From Candidatus Rariloculus versatilis (GTDB taxonomy: Bacteria > Pseudomonadota > Gammaproteobacteria > Steroidobacterales > Rariloculaceae): a DNA stretch of 37,698 nt. The number at the start of each line of letters is the position of its first letter. Position 1 is the first letter of the stretch. The notes beneath the pieces are model-generated. The model saw only the letters and a program-made list of their open reading frames with translations. It was not told the origin of the DNA and made no database searches. Positions 17,491 to 25,829 of the stretch are shown here, piece after piece. Made by a program: the position numbers and the translations under genes. The DNA lies in contig JAQAJI010000021.1 of NCBI GenBank assembly GCA_028278665.1, positions 1 to 37,698 of the forward strand. Direction: 5' to 3'.

Positions 17491-18678
17491 TCACGTTGCC
17501 CGCAAGCCGACGACGACCGGCAGGCGCGCGGCACGCACGCTCGGCAGCAGGCCGCCGATGAACCCGAGCACGAGCGCGTAGAACACGCCCTGCAGCACCA
17601 GGCCGGGTGTCACGAGGAAGGCGAACGTCACCTGACTGAAGCTTGCGAAGTTGATTGTCGAGGCCTGCATGCCGTTGAATCCGACGTAGGCGATCAGGCT
17701 GCCGAGGACGCCTCCAAATGCGCCGAGCAGCATTGCCTCGACGAGCACCGATGCCACGACCGGTAGCGCGCCGAAGCCGAGCGCCAATAACGTCGCAATC
17801 TCGCGCGTGCGCCCCGAAACGGCCGAGTACATCGTATTGAGCGCACCGAACACGGCCGCGAGCCCCATGAACACGGCGATCGTCTGACCGAGAATGTCGA
17901 CCAGCGTCACGAGCGTGGACGATTGCTCGACGTAGTAGTCGCGCTCGGTATAGACCCTGACATTGAGCCTTGGGTCGGTGGTCAGCGCGTCGACGAACTC
18001 CTCGAGCGCGCTTGCGGCGCTCAGCATGACGCGAGCCGACTGAAAGCTCGTGCCGCGGTTGTAGGCGCCCTGCAGCACGACGGCGTCGGTCCAGATTTCC
18101 GATTCCGCTACGCTGCCGTCATCGGTGAAAGTTCCGACGATTTCCCAGGCCACGTTGCCCGAACGCAGCGTGTCGCCCACCTCAAGCCCGGCGAAACGCC
18201 GCGACGCACCGCTGCCGACGATGGCTTCCGATGTGCCGGGAGTGAACATCCGGCCCGACTCGATCCGGAAGTCCTGCCGGAGATCCGCAGCGAAGGGCCC
18301 GACTCCGCGCAGGGGCACATTGGCCGGCGTGTCGGTGGTCACGAGCGGCACGTCGACGATGACGTACAGTTCCGCCGAAGCGACCGGCTCGCCGCCTTCA
18401 AGGACCACGCCGGGAGCGTCGGCGATGAGGCGGGTTTCCTCCAGGGAGAGCCCGCTCGACATTTCCGCGGTTGCGCCGCCGCGCAGTACGATCGCGACGT
18501 CGTCGCGTCCGGAGAGATCGAGCACGGCGCGAAAGCCCTCGCGAATCGAGAGAATCCCGGTGAGCACCGCGACGACGCCGGCGATACCGACGATGGCAAC
18601 GATGGAAGGTCCCTTGCGTTGCGGCAGCGAACGCAGGTTCATGGCGGTGACGCTTGCGATCTGGGTCAGTCGGGACAC
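17491..18678 (-). CDS. FtsX-like ABC transporter permease (second of an ATPase-less pair)
   Basis: 395-residue inner-membrane permease with MacB/LolE-type topology: one N-terminal helix (GPSIVAIVGIAGVVAVLTGIL), a large periplasmic domain (about residues 45-265), then three helices within a C-terminal FtsX domain (TREIATLLALGFG coupling motif, ending SVRAARLPVVVGLRAT). The N-terminus (TQIASVTAMNLRSLPQR) closely parallels the permease at 32522-33697 (RQIGAVTAMNLRTIPQR), so the two are paralogues. It starts 6 bp after the previous permease and is last in a putative xdh > permease > permease operon. No ATPase or adaptor accompanies the pair; it may borrow the ATPase encoded at 34862-35557. Confidence 0.88.
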   Translation of the reverse strand: MSRLTQIASVTAMNLRSLPQRKGPSIVAIVGIAGVVAVLTGILSIREGFRAVLDLSGRDDVAIVLRGGATAEMSSGLSLEETRLIADAPGVVLEGGEPVASAELYVIVDVPLVTTDTPANVPLRGVGPFAADLRQDFRIESGRMFTPGTSEAIVGSGASRRFAGLEVGDTLRSGNVAWEIVGTFTDDGSVAESEIWTDAVVLQGAYNRGTSFQSARVMLSAASALEEFVDALTTDPRLNVRVYTERDYYVEQSSTLVTLVDILGQTIAVFMGLAAVFGALNTMYSAVSGRTREIATLLALGFGALPVVASVLVEAMLLGAFGGVLGSLIAYVGFNGMQASTINFASFSQVTFAFLVTPGLVLQGVFYALVLGFIGGLLPSVRAARLPVVVGLRAT

Positions 18679-18684
18679 GGTCTG

Positions 18685-19836
18685 CTAGCTGTGCCGGAGT
18701 TCGTCCGTGATCTCAAGCCGCAGCACGCGCGCGCAGGGTAACGCGCTGGCCAATACACCGAGCCCCACCGCGAGAATTGCCGCGACCACGAACGCCTGGG
18801 GCGGAATCACCATCAGCGGCAGGAACTGCGCAGCCATCGCCCCGATGACGCCGGTAAAGCCCTGGGCCAACCACAGTCCGGCCGCGGCGCCGAGCACGGT
18901 GATCGCAAGCCCCTCGAGCAGCACGAGCACGGTTACGCCCAGGTTGGAAAACCCGATGGTTCGCAGCACCGCGATCTCACCGACCCGCTCGCGCACCGAC
19001 TGCGCCATGGCGTTCGCGGTGACGAGCAGCATCGTGAAGAAGACCGCGCTCGCGACGGCCGTGACGATCGCGCCGATGTTGCCGATCTGGTTCGCAAAAC
19101 CCTGCAGGAAGGCTTCCTCGGAGGTCGTTCGCGTCTCGGCGAAGGAGTTGGCGAACATCGAGTCGATTTCAGCGGCAATCTCGGGGCCGAGCGACGGATC
19201 GTCAAGCCGAATCGCAAGCCAGCCGATCTCGTCGATCCAGAATTCCCGCGCCTCGTTCACGTAGTCGTAGTGCATGTACACGGTCGTGTTGTCGCCGTCT
19301 ACCCAATCGTAGATCGTCGTGATCTCGACGTCCCAGGTGTCTCCGCCGTCGCGCCGCGTGAACAGGTTCGAGCGGATCGGGATCACGTCGCCGACCTCCC
19401 AGTCGAATTGCTCGGCGACGAGGCGCCCGACGAGCGCGCCGGCCCTGTTTGTCTGCCAGGCGCGCTGATCCACTTGCGAGACCGGAATCTCCGGATAGAC
19501 ATCGAAGAACGACTCGGGCTCCGCGGTGAGCACGACGATCTGGTTGCGATCGTCCTGATAGATCCCGCCGAACCAGTCATGCGAGGTTGCCGAACGCACG
19601 CCGTCCAGACCACGCACGCGGTTCAGGTAACTGAGCGGCAGCGGTTGGATCAACGAAACCTTGTGCTGGGAGACGAGCCGATCCTGTCCGGCGAGCTGAA
19701 CGAAGCCGGCGAGCGCAAATTGCACGGCCTCCAGTACGCCTAACAACACGAACGCAATGACGACCGAAGCCCAGGTAAGCAGGATTCTGAGCGGCTTGCG
19801 CTTGAGGTTCGACCAGAAGAGCGGCAGGTATTTCAA
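18685..19836 (-). CDS. FtsX-like ABC transporter permease (first of an ATPase-less pair)
   Basis: 383 residues with one N-terminal helix (RILLTWASVVIAFVLLGVLE), a periplasmic domain of about 210 residues, and three C-terminal helices with VRERVGEIAVLRTIGFSN as the coupling segment. Its beginning MKYLPLFWSNLKRKPLR and the internal FFDVYPEI and RAGALVGR blocks match the permease at 33708-34865 ([33 protein letters not shown]). It starts only 12 bp after the stop of the xanthine-dehydrogenase-type gene, implying co-transcription with it. Such permeases move lipids, lipoproteins, peptides or drugs, or transmit mechanical signals; the cargo is not evident here. Confidence 0.88.
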   Translation of the reverse strand: MKYLPLFWSNLKRKPLRILLTWASVVIAFVLLGVLEAVQFALAGFVQLAGQDRLVSQHKVSLIQPLPLSYLNRVRGLDGVRSATSHDWFGGIYQDDRNQIVVLTAEPESFFDVYPEIPVSQVDQRAWQTNRAGALVGRLVAEQFDWEVGDVIPIRSNLFTRRDGGDTWDVEITTIYDWVDGDNTTVYMHYDYVNEAREFWIDEIGWLAIRLDDPSLGPEIAAEIDSMFANSFAETRTTSEEAFLQGFANQIGNIGAIVTAVASAVFFTMLLVTANAMAQSVRERVGEIAVLRTIGFSNLGVTVLVLLEGLAITVLGAAAGLWLAQGFTGVIGAMAAQFLPLMVIPPQAFVVAAILAVGLGVLASALPCARVLRLEITDELRHS

Positions 19837-19848
19837 AGGTTTACGATG

Positions 19849-22263
19849 TCAGGCGGTATTGACCTGCAGCGGTCCGTGCGACTGCTCCTGTCCGGCGAGC
19901 ACGTTGACGATCTGGTCGACCGTCACGGGCACGCGGTTGAAGTAGTGCCCGTCGAGCGCATCGGAGATCGCGCACAGCAGCGCTCCCGCCCCTGCCCCCA
20001 TGACGGGCTCGCCGATGCCCTTCGTGCCCAGCGGGCTTTGCGGGTCGGGCTCGTCGACGGCATCGGAGCGCATGACCGCAGGCACGTCGAGATAGCTCGG
20101 AGGTTTCGCCTGGTAAAAGCCGATGTTGCCCGGCAAGCCGGTCTGCGGGTCGTAGATGTGCCGCTCGAGCGCCGCGAGGCCGAAGCCCATGACGCCGCCG
20201 CCCTTGATCTGCGTCGCGAGACCCTGCGGATGGATCACCGTGCCGCAGTCGGCGACCGCAAGATAATCGAGGATGTCGAATTGGCCCGTCTCGACATCGA
20301 GTTCGATCCGCGCAAAGCCGACGACGAACGCCGCAGGCGCCGCGGTCAGCGGCAGGTTGTCGCGGGCGACGCCGATCAGGCCCGTACCGGCCAGGGCCGC
20401 GGCCGACTGGCGCGTCATCGGGTTGATGTCGTCGGGCAGCTCGTGACCGTCGTAGCGGCCGCCGAGCTCGATCGCGCGCGCGGCGGCTTCGGCGTAGCTC
20501 ATGCCCTGCTCGGGATCCGATTTCAGAAACACGCGCTCGTCGCCGATGTCGTAGTCATCGGGTTCGCCGCCGAAGTCGTTTGCGGCAATCTCCTTGAGCT
20601 TCGTGACGGCATCCATGGCAGCGACGTAGTTCGTGCGCGCCATCGTGAACGACGTGTTGCTGCCGAACTGGCCGATGTTCCACGGCAGGTGCAGCCGCGT
20701 GTCACCGCGCTCGACGACGCAGCTTTCCCACGCGCACTTGAGCGTTTCCGCCGCGATCCGCGCGGTCCCGGTGTGCGAAAACGTGCCGAGATTGCCGACA
20801 CCCGTATGGATGTGAAGCCCGCCTTCGGGCACCAGGCGCACGAGACCGTCGAAGCCCGAAAACCCGGCCGGATGAAACGCCTGGCCGACGCCGACGCCGA
20901 TGACCTTCGAGCCGTTGCGCGTACCGCTCTGAGCCGCCTGTTCCTCCCAGCCGAAGGCGTCCGCGCCCTTCTCGATCGCTTCGGCGAGATAGCAGCTCGT
21001 CACGGGGCCGCGCGCCGCGCCGACAACCGCGTCCATCGTCGGCCCGTTGATGCGCCTGATCTCGAGCCGGTCGATGCCGAGCTCGCGCGCCGCCTTGTCG
21101 ATGAGGGGCTCGACGGCTGCGACAGTCTGGTTGTGACCTGGACCGCGCTGCGCGGACCGGGGCGGCGTGTTGGTCTGCACCGCGACTCCGCGCCAGCGCA
21201 TCGCCGGCGGCTGGTAGAGGATCGAAACCGTCTCGCCGGCCGAGGTCCAGTCGGGGAAACCCGCCGTCGGGCCGTTGTCCTGAACGATGTAGATGTCTGC
21301 AGCCGTTACGCGGCCCTCGGCGGAGAAACCCATCCTGAGGCGGCCCTGAAAGCCCGTGCGCGCGGCGCCGAGATAGTATTCCTCGGTGCGGCTGATCCGC
21401 ATCATGACGGGACGGTTGAGCTTGCGTGACATGTGCGCGGGCACGGCCATGAGCGGGTAGGCCTGCGCCTTGGAGCCGAAACCGCCGCCGCAGGTCTCGG
21501 CGATGTAGACGAGATCCGCCACGTCGATGCCGATGAACTGCGCGAGGCCGGGCACCACGTAACTCTGGCTCTGCGTGGAGCCGTAGACGAAGCACTTGCC
21601 GTTTTCCCAGTAGGCCATCGCCGTACGCGGTTCCATCGAGTGGTGCGACATGCCGGCCGTGACGAAGGTCTCGTCGAGCACGAGCGCGGCTTCGGCGAAC
21701 CCGGCCTCAAGATCGCCGTAGGACCACTCGGCGGCGGGCTCGCCGGTCGGAAGCTGCCCCTCGGCAACGGCTGCAAAGTCCGCGGCCGTCCACTTGATCT
21801 GCCTCAGCGACGGCGGTCCGGTCAGCCGGTTGTCGCAGACGTTGCCGTCCTGGCGAGCATCCGGCCCGCCGGGGAACAGGCTCTCCAGCGGATCGACGGT
21901 AAACGGCAGTGCCTCGAGATCGAGTTCAATCGCATCGATCGCGTCCGCGGCCAACTGCTCGCTGACAGCGGCGACGGCCAGGATCGGCTGGCCGATGAAC
22001 ATCGGCTCGTTGGTCAGGATGGGCTCGTTCGGCGCCGCGACCGCCGGCACCTCGTCTGCCGTCAGGACACCGAGCACGCCGTCCATCGCGAGCGCACGCG
22101 AGGCATCGATATTGCGCACCCGCGCGTGCGGCATCGGACTCGTCAGCAAGCGGCAATAGACCATGCCGTCGACCCTGAAGTCCTCGGCATACCTCGCGCG
22201 GCCGGTCACCTTGCCGCGCACGTCAGGCGGCGTGAAGTCGTTACCGAGCAGGTCGTAGGCCAT
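19849..22263 (-). CDS. Xanthine dehydrogenase family molybdopterin-binding subunit (orphan)
   Basis: 804-residue large subunit of a molybdenum hydroxylase. From the N-terminus: MAYDLLGNDFTPPDVRGKVTGRA, the small alpha/beta domain (about 20-130), then the Moco-binding region with STQSQSYVVPGL, ETCGGGFGSKAQAYP, GPGHNQ and, near the end, GTKGIGEPVMGAGAGA whose Glu is the catalytic base of the family. The ATG at 22263 follows GGGAGATTAACG. No signal peptide. The 2Fe-2S and FAD subunits usually encoded beside it are missing: upstream is a divergent TonB receptor and downstream two FtsX permeases. It might oxidise an aromatic or N-heterocyclic compound or aldehyde using partners encoded elsewhere. 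The molybdate importer genes at 5129-6957 would supply its metal. Confidence 0.9.
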   Translation of the reverse strand: MAYDLLGNDFTPPDVRGKVTGRARYAEDFRVDGMVYCRLLTSPMPHARVRNIDASRALAMDGVLGVLTADEVPAVAAPNEPILTNEPMFIGQPILAVAAVSEQLAADAIDAIELDLEALPFTVDPLESLFPGGPDARQDGNVCDNRLTGPPSLRQIKWTAADFAAVAEGQLPTGEPAAEWSYGDLEAGFAEAALVLDETFVTAGMSHHSMEPRTAMAYWENGKCFVYGSTQSQSYVVPGLAQFIGIDVADLVYIAETCGGGFGSKAQAYPLMAVPAHMSRKLNRPVMMRISRTEEYYLGAARTGFQGRLRMGFSAEGRVTAADIYIVQDNGPTAGFPDWTSAGETVSILYQPPAMRWRGVAVQTNTPPRSAQRGPGHNQTVAAVEPLIDKAARELGIDRLEIRRINGPTMDAVVGAARGPVTSCYLAEAIEKGADAFGWEEQAAQSGTRNGSKVIGVGVGQAFHPAGFSGFDGLVRLVPEGGLHIHTGVGNLGTFSHTGTARIAAETLKCAWESCVVERGDTRLHLPWNIGQFGSNTSFTMARTNYVAAMDAVTKLKEIAANDFGGEPDDYDIGDERVFLKSDPEQGMSYAEAAARAIELGGRYDGHELPDDINPMTRQSAAALAGTGLIGVARDNLPLTAAPAAFVVGFARIELDVETGQFDILDYLAVADCGTVIHPQGLATQIKGGGVMGFGLAALERHIYDPQTGLPGNIGFYQAKPPSYLDVPAVMRSDAVDEPDPQSPLGTKGIGEPVMGAGAGALLCAISDALDGHYFNRVPVTVDQIVNVLAGQEQSHGPLQVNTA

Positions 22264-22444
22264 CGTTAATCTCCCAAATAACGCAGTGTTCGCCCAAGCA
22301 GCGAGCCTAACGTAAGCGTATACCAAAGCGCGCGTCGAATCACACCATGCGCAAGGCAAAAAAACCGGCAGCGCTTGGCCATTTCCAAAGCAATAAGGTG
22401 ATAAGGCGAAGAGGCACTTATGCAATAGCGAGTATGCTCAACTA

Positions 22445-22474
22445 TTGTTTTGCAATTCGAATGTTGCATATACT
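22445..22474 (+). promoter_or_regulatory. Candidate sigma70 promoter upstream of the TonB receptor
   Basis: TTGTTT (22445-22450) and TATACT (22469-22474) are 18 bp apart in an AT-rich patch. It lies 286 bp before the receptor ATG, so it would leave a long leader; a nearer promoter overlapping the palindrome at 22593 is also possible. Confidence 0.35.
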
Positions 22475-22592
22475 CCGCACTGATTGCTGTTCGGTGCGTA
22501 CCGTCGATTCGGATCGGTTTGACGCGCCCTGAGTTCGGTCAATTGGGAAAAGGCTGCCGCTGGCGCGAGTTCACTTCCGGGCGGTAGGGGCA

Positions 22593-22623
22593 CCGGGTTG
22601 TAATATTTATACAACTAACCCGG
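22593..22623. promoter_or_regulatory. Palindromic operator candidate upstream of the TonB receptor
   Basis: CCGGGTT (22593-22599) and AACCCGG (22617-22623) are exact inverted arms. Nested inside is GTTGTA-7-TACAAC with an AT-only centre (ATATTTA). The AT-rich core contrasts sharply with the GC-rich flanks, and the site lies 137 bp before the receptor start. It resembles a dimeric-repressor site rather than a terminator, as no T-run follows. It does not match a Fur box that I can recognise. Confidence 0.45.
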
Positions 22624-22759
22624 AGGCCGAGCACAGCGGCGCGTGTCCGACATCAACTGTCGCAGGATCTTCCCTGGCCGCGATGATTGCGCATCCGTCG
22701 CCTGCCGGGCAGCAACGCAAGGTCGTGTCGCATCCAGTTTCGCATTCAGGAGATACATC

Positions 22760-25450
22760 ATGAGGGTAAATCGCAAGAACACACCGGCCCTACCGGCCAT
22801 CAGCTCGCTGGCGCTGCTCGTCTCGCTCGCCTTGCCCCCCGCAACCGGGAGCGCTCAGGAGGACGGACTCAACGCCCTCGAAGAAATCGTGGTCACGGCC
22901 CGGCGCCGTGAGGAAAACCTGCAGCAGATACCGCTGGCGATCACGGCGTTTTCGGGCGAACAGCTCGAACCTGCCGGCATCGAGATGATCGGCAACATGA
23001 ACGCCGTTGCACCGAACCTGTCGGTGCAGGGCGGCGGCGGCCGAGGTATCGAATCCTCGGCGAGCTTCAGGATCCGCGGCATGCCCGGTGTAGCCGTCTA
23101 CGTCGACGGCATCGACCAGACCGAGAGTGTCGGCCTCTTCACAATGGGTGTGGTCGAAGTCGACCGAATCGAGGTGTTGCGCGGACCGCAGGGCACGCTC
23201 TTCGGCAATTCGTCGCTCGGCGGCGCGATCCAGTACGTGACTCGCGCGCCCGCTGAGGAGTTCGGAGCACGGATGCAGATGCGAATCGGCGACTACGAGC
23301 GCCGCGATATCCAGGCTTCCGTGGACCTGCCGCTGTCGGAGAACTTCCGCACCAAGTTCACGTACGCCGACCTGTATCGCGAAGGCTTCATGGAGAGCGT
23401 CCACAATGGCCAGAAGTTCGGTGACGTTAACGATCAGCTCGTTCGCGCCGACTTCCTTTGGACGCCAACCGATTCGCTGACGATCCGTTACGCGTACGAC
23501 TCCAGCATCCAGGACCGCGCCGGCGGCGCCCGAGCCATTTGGGAGATCGGACCAAGCACCGCTTTCGAAGTCGGCGGCACCACGGTCAACGCCAATGCCC
23601 AGGCGCAGGCCTACGAGAACGCCTACGGGATCATCTTTGACGATCACCACGTCGCATCGGGCCATCCCGGCGGCCTCATCGGCAAATACGAAACGCGCGT
23701 CTCGCACGAGACCGACGGCTTCTTCATCGACCAGCAACGCCAAACGCTCGACATCAATTACGACATCAACGACAACCTGACTCTGCGATTGCTGAGCGGC
23801 GACCGCTTGACCGAACGCCGTCTCATGGTCGACTTCGACTCCGACTCGCGCGTGGACTTCGCCAATCGTCAGGACAACGACTGGGTGGAGGAGAAGTCCA
23901 ACGAACTGCAGTTGATCGGCAGCTTCGGCGACGACGAGCAGTTCAGTTGGGTCGTCGGCTACTACCAGTGGGAGGACCTGGACAAGGCCCGGTTCCCCAC
24001 GTTCTCCAGCCAAACCATGACGTGCGACATCTGGCCTGGCAGCCGGGCGCCGAGCTATCGCGGCGTCACTGAAGCCGACCGGGTCAACTGCTTCAACGAC
24101 CGAATGCGGGCGCTCGGGGTTTCCGACCAGTTCGTCGCCAGGGAAGGGGACGACCTCGGCGCGATGTGGGCCCAGGTCAGAGCGCTCAATCCGCACAACC
24201 AGGGTGTCACGTTCTCGACGATCTCTGGCTGCGTCGGACCGAATAACGACGCGCTCTACATCACGCCCCACGAAACGGACGCCCTGTACGCCGACCTGAG
24301 CTGGAACATCACGGAACAGTTCACGCTCGCGGCGGGCATCCGCCGTCAGGAAGACGTCAACCTCGGCCAACGGCGCGTATTCGGCACCGACATTGTGGAA
24401 CCCTTCCCGTGGAACAACCCGCAATACCACCTCAAGAACCCGCACGCGTATCACCAGTTCACCCAGGTGCGGTCGGGGTCGGCGTTCGAGGACACGACCT
24501 CGCGCGTCTCGGTGCAGTACCAATGGACCGACGACCTGATGACCTATCTGACGCTCTCCAATGGCTACGCCCCGGGCGGCCGTTCGGCGCCTCCGGGAGG
24601 CGTGCTGCGCGTCGACTCCAACAACGTGGCCGTCGCCGGCTTCCTCAGGGACGTTCACAACGCCGGTCTCTCGGACCTGCCGTCGGAACTACTGCGCGGC
24701 AAGCAGACGCTCGACAGCTACGAGCTCGGCATGAAGGCCGACTGGCTCGACGGCCGCCTGCGCACCAACGCGACGTATTTCACGACCGAGTGGCGCAACA
24801 TGACCGGGGCAACCTACGTGGCGACCATCTACTGGGATACCGACGGTGACGGGTTCGGCGACGTGGACGGACTGATCCCCTGCGCGGCCCGCTGCACGGC
24901 CGACGGGCAAAACGAGATCCTCTGGTTCCCGAACCTGCTCGTCTCGGCGGTAAACAAGGCAGAAGCTTCGGGGCTCGAACTCGAGCTGAGCTACCTGAGC
25001 GGCGACAACTTCCAGTTCGGCACGAACATCGGCCTTCTCGATACGGAGTTCGTCGACCTCGGCGATGCGGCGCTCGGCACGGTTCCGGGCTATTCGGAAG
25101 GCGACAAGTTCGCAGGCGCGCCCGACATGACCGCCAATCTCTGGGGACAGGCAGACTGGTCTGTCGGTAACGGCGCATCAATGACCTTCAGGGTCGACTA
25201 CACCTGGACCGACGACTACACCACGTTCGCCGGCGGGCCGCTGCAACGCACGCAGGAGTCGTTCGCTCTCGTCAACGCGCGGCTGATCTACGACGCGGGA
25301 ACGAACTGGCAGGTTGTCCTGGCGGGCACGAACCTCACCAACGAGTACTACAGCCCGGCGTTCTTCTACACCGTTTCGCAGCAATTGTGGGACGGCTCGG
25401 TGGGGCGCCCCCGCGAGGTGTACCTCGGCCTGAACTTCAATTTCGAGTGA
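22760..25450 (+). CDS. TonB-dependent outer membrane receptor
   Basis: 896-residue outer-membrane gated channel. Signal peptide at residues 1-32 with hydrophobic core SSLALLVSLALPPATGSAQ; TonB-box-like LEEIVVTARRREENLQQIP; plug domain to about residue 170 with VEVDRIEVLRGPQGTLFGNSSLGGAIQYVT; then a long 22-strand barrel ending REVYLGLNFNFE. Ending in Glu after the final Phe is slightly atypical. Several paired Cys (CAARC, TCD...NC) suggest disulfides in outer loops. The ATG at 22760 has AGGAGA 6 bases upstream; the frame opens further upstream, without signal-peptide logic. A strong terminator follows. Its neighbour genes are PQQ dehydrogenases, so it may import their substrate or cofactor/metal, but the substrate cannot be read from the sequence. 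Confidence 0.93.
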   Translation: MRVNRKNTPALPAISSLALLVSLALPPATGSAQEDGLNALEEIVVTARRREENLQQIPLAITAFSGEQLEPAGIEMIGNMNAVAPNLSVQGGGGRGIESSASFRIRGMPGVAVYVDGIDQTESVGLFTMGVVEVDRIEVLRGPQGTLFGNSSLGGAIQYVTRAPAEEFGARMQMRIGDYERRDIQASVDLPLSENFRTKFTYADLYREGFMESVHNGQKFGDVNDQLVRADFLWTPTDSLTIRYAYDSSIQDRAGGARAIWEIGPSTAFEVGGTTVNANAQAQAYENAYGIIFDDHHVASGHPGGLIGKYETRVSHETDGFFIDQQRQTLDINYDINDNLTLRLLSGDRLTERRLMVDFDSDSRVDFANRQDNDWVEEKSNELQLIGSFGDDEQFSWVVGYYQWEDLDKARFPTFSSQTMTCDIWPGSRAPSYRGVTEADRVNCFNDRMRALGVSDQFVAREGDDLGAMWAQVRALNPHNQGVTFSTISGCVGPNNDALYITPHETDALYADLSWNITEQFTLAAGIRRQEDVNLGQRRVFGTDIVEPFPWNNPQYHLKNPHAYHQFTQVRSGSAFEDTTSRVSVQYQWTDDLMTYLTLSNGYAPGGRSAPPGGVLRVDSNNVAVAGFLRDVHNAGLSDLPSELLRGKQTLDSYELGMKADWLDGRLRTNATYFTTEWRNMTGATYVATIYWDTDGDGFGDVDGLIPCAARCTADGQNEILWFPNLLVSAVNKAEASGLELELSYLSGDNFQFGTNIGLLDTEFVDLGDAALGTVPGYSEGDKFAGAPDMTANLWGQADWSVGNGASMTFRVDYTWTDDYTTFAGGPLQRTQESFALVNARLIYDAGTNWQVVLAGTNLTNEYYSPAFFYTVSQQLWDGSVGRPREVYLGLNFNFE

Positions 25451-25540
25451 TCCACAACGCTGCCGGCGCCCCCTGGCGTCGGCAGCGCTCGATGCCCGAA
25501 TCGCTTGCCTGAACGGGCTTGCAACTCGGATAGTTCGTGA

Positions 25541-25576
25541 AGCCGGATCTTGCCTGGCAAGGTCCGGCTCTTTTTT
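25541..25576 (+). terminator. Rho-independent terminator of the TonB receptor gene
   Basis: AGCCGGATCTTGCC and GGCAAGGTCCGGCT can pair over 14 bases with one mismatch around a very short loop, followed by CTTTTTT. It is 91 bp past the receptor stop. A second GC-rich hairpin with 12-bp arms but no T-run lies closer, at 25458-25487. The terminator separates the receptor transcript from the PQQ dehydrogenase genes. Confidence 0.85.
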
Positions 25577-25775
25577 GGCGAGGCAGCGCTCGCCAAGGCC
25601 CCTCTGCCTGGGCGGACGACCGCCTCGCCGAAAACGGCTGATCTGACCGGCGACGCATCGCGCCTGAACCGCGTTTCCCGTCCTCCAACAAGACCGATAT
25701 TCTCGTTTCTCGCAGCCTGTCAGGCGTGTGCTTCACCCGACTCGGTGCCACGCGGGGTTATGCAAGGGGTTGCGG

Positions 25776-25796
25776 GAGCGCGATACAATCGCGCTC
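25776..25796. promoter_or_regulatory. Palindrome over a -10-like element before the PQQ dehydrogenases
   Basis: GAGCGCGA and TCGCGCTC are perfect 8-bp arms around TACAA. The centre plus one base gives TACAAT (25784-25789), a plausible -10 hexamer, though no good -35 is seen at 16-18 bp. It is 34 bp before the dehydrogenase ATG. A repressor bound here would block the promoter, so this is a candidate operator. The other 330 bp between the TonB receptor and this gene hold only the terminator hairpins and nothing else I recognise. Confidence 0.45.
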
Positions 25797-25829
25797 GCTA
25801 GATAAAACCCTCAAGAACGGATTACTCGC

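Larger units (their letters stand above)
22264..22759. other. Divergent regulatory region, xdh-type gene / TonB receptor
   Basis: 496 bp with no credible gene and, at 22380-22490, the most AT-rich stretch I noticed in the window. It contains a plus-strand promoter candidate (22445-22474), a palindrome (22593-22623) and AGGAGA ahead of the TonB receptor start. The mRNA leader of the receptor would be near 280 bases if the promoter call is right, long enough for leader control, though no known riboswitch was recognised. Confidence 0.5.

Noticed and set aside
22264-22425. N-terminal extension of the molybdenum-enzyme subunit to 858 residues
   Set aside because: The extension lacks family similarity, and the ATG at 22263 has a good ribosome-binding site.
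22790-24658. 622-codon minus-strand frame opposite the TonB receptor
   Set aside because: Shadow of the receptor gene, rich in Asp/Val/Arg as expected from reversed GC-biased codons; no motif.
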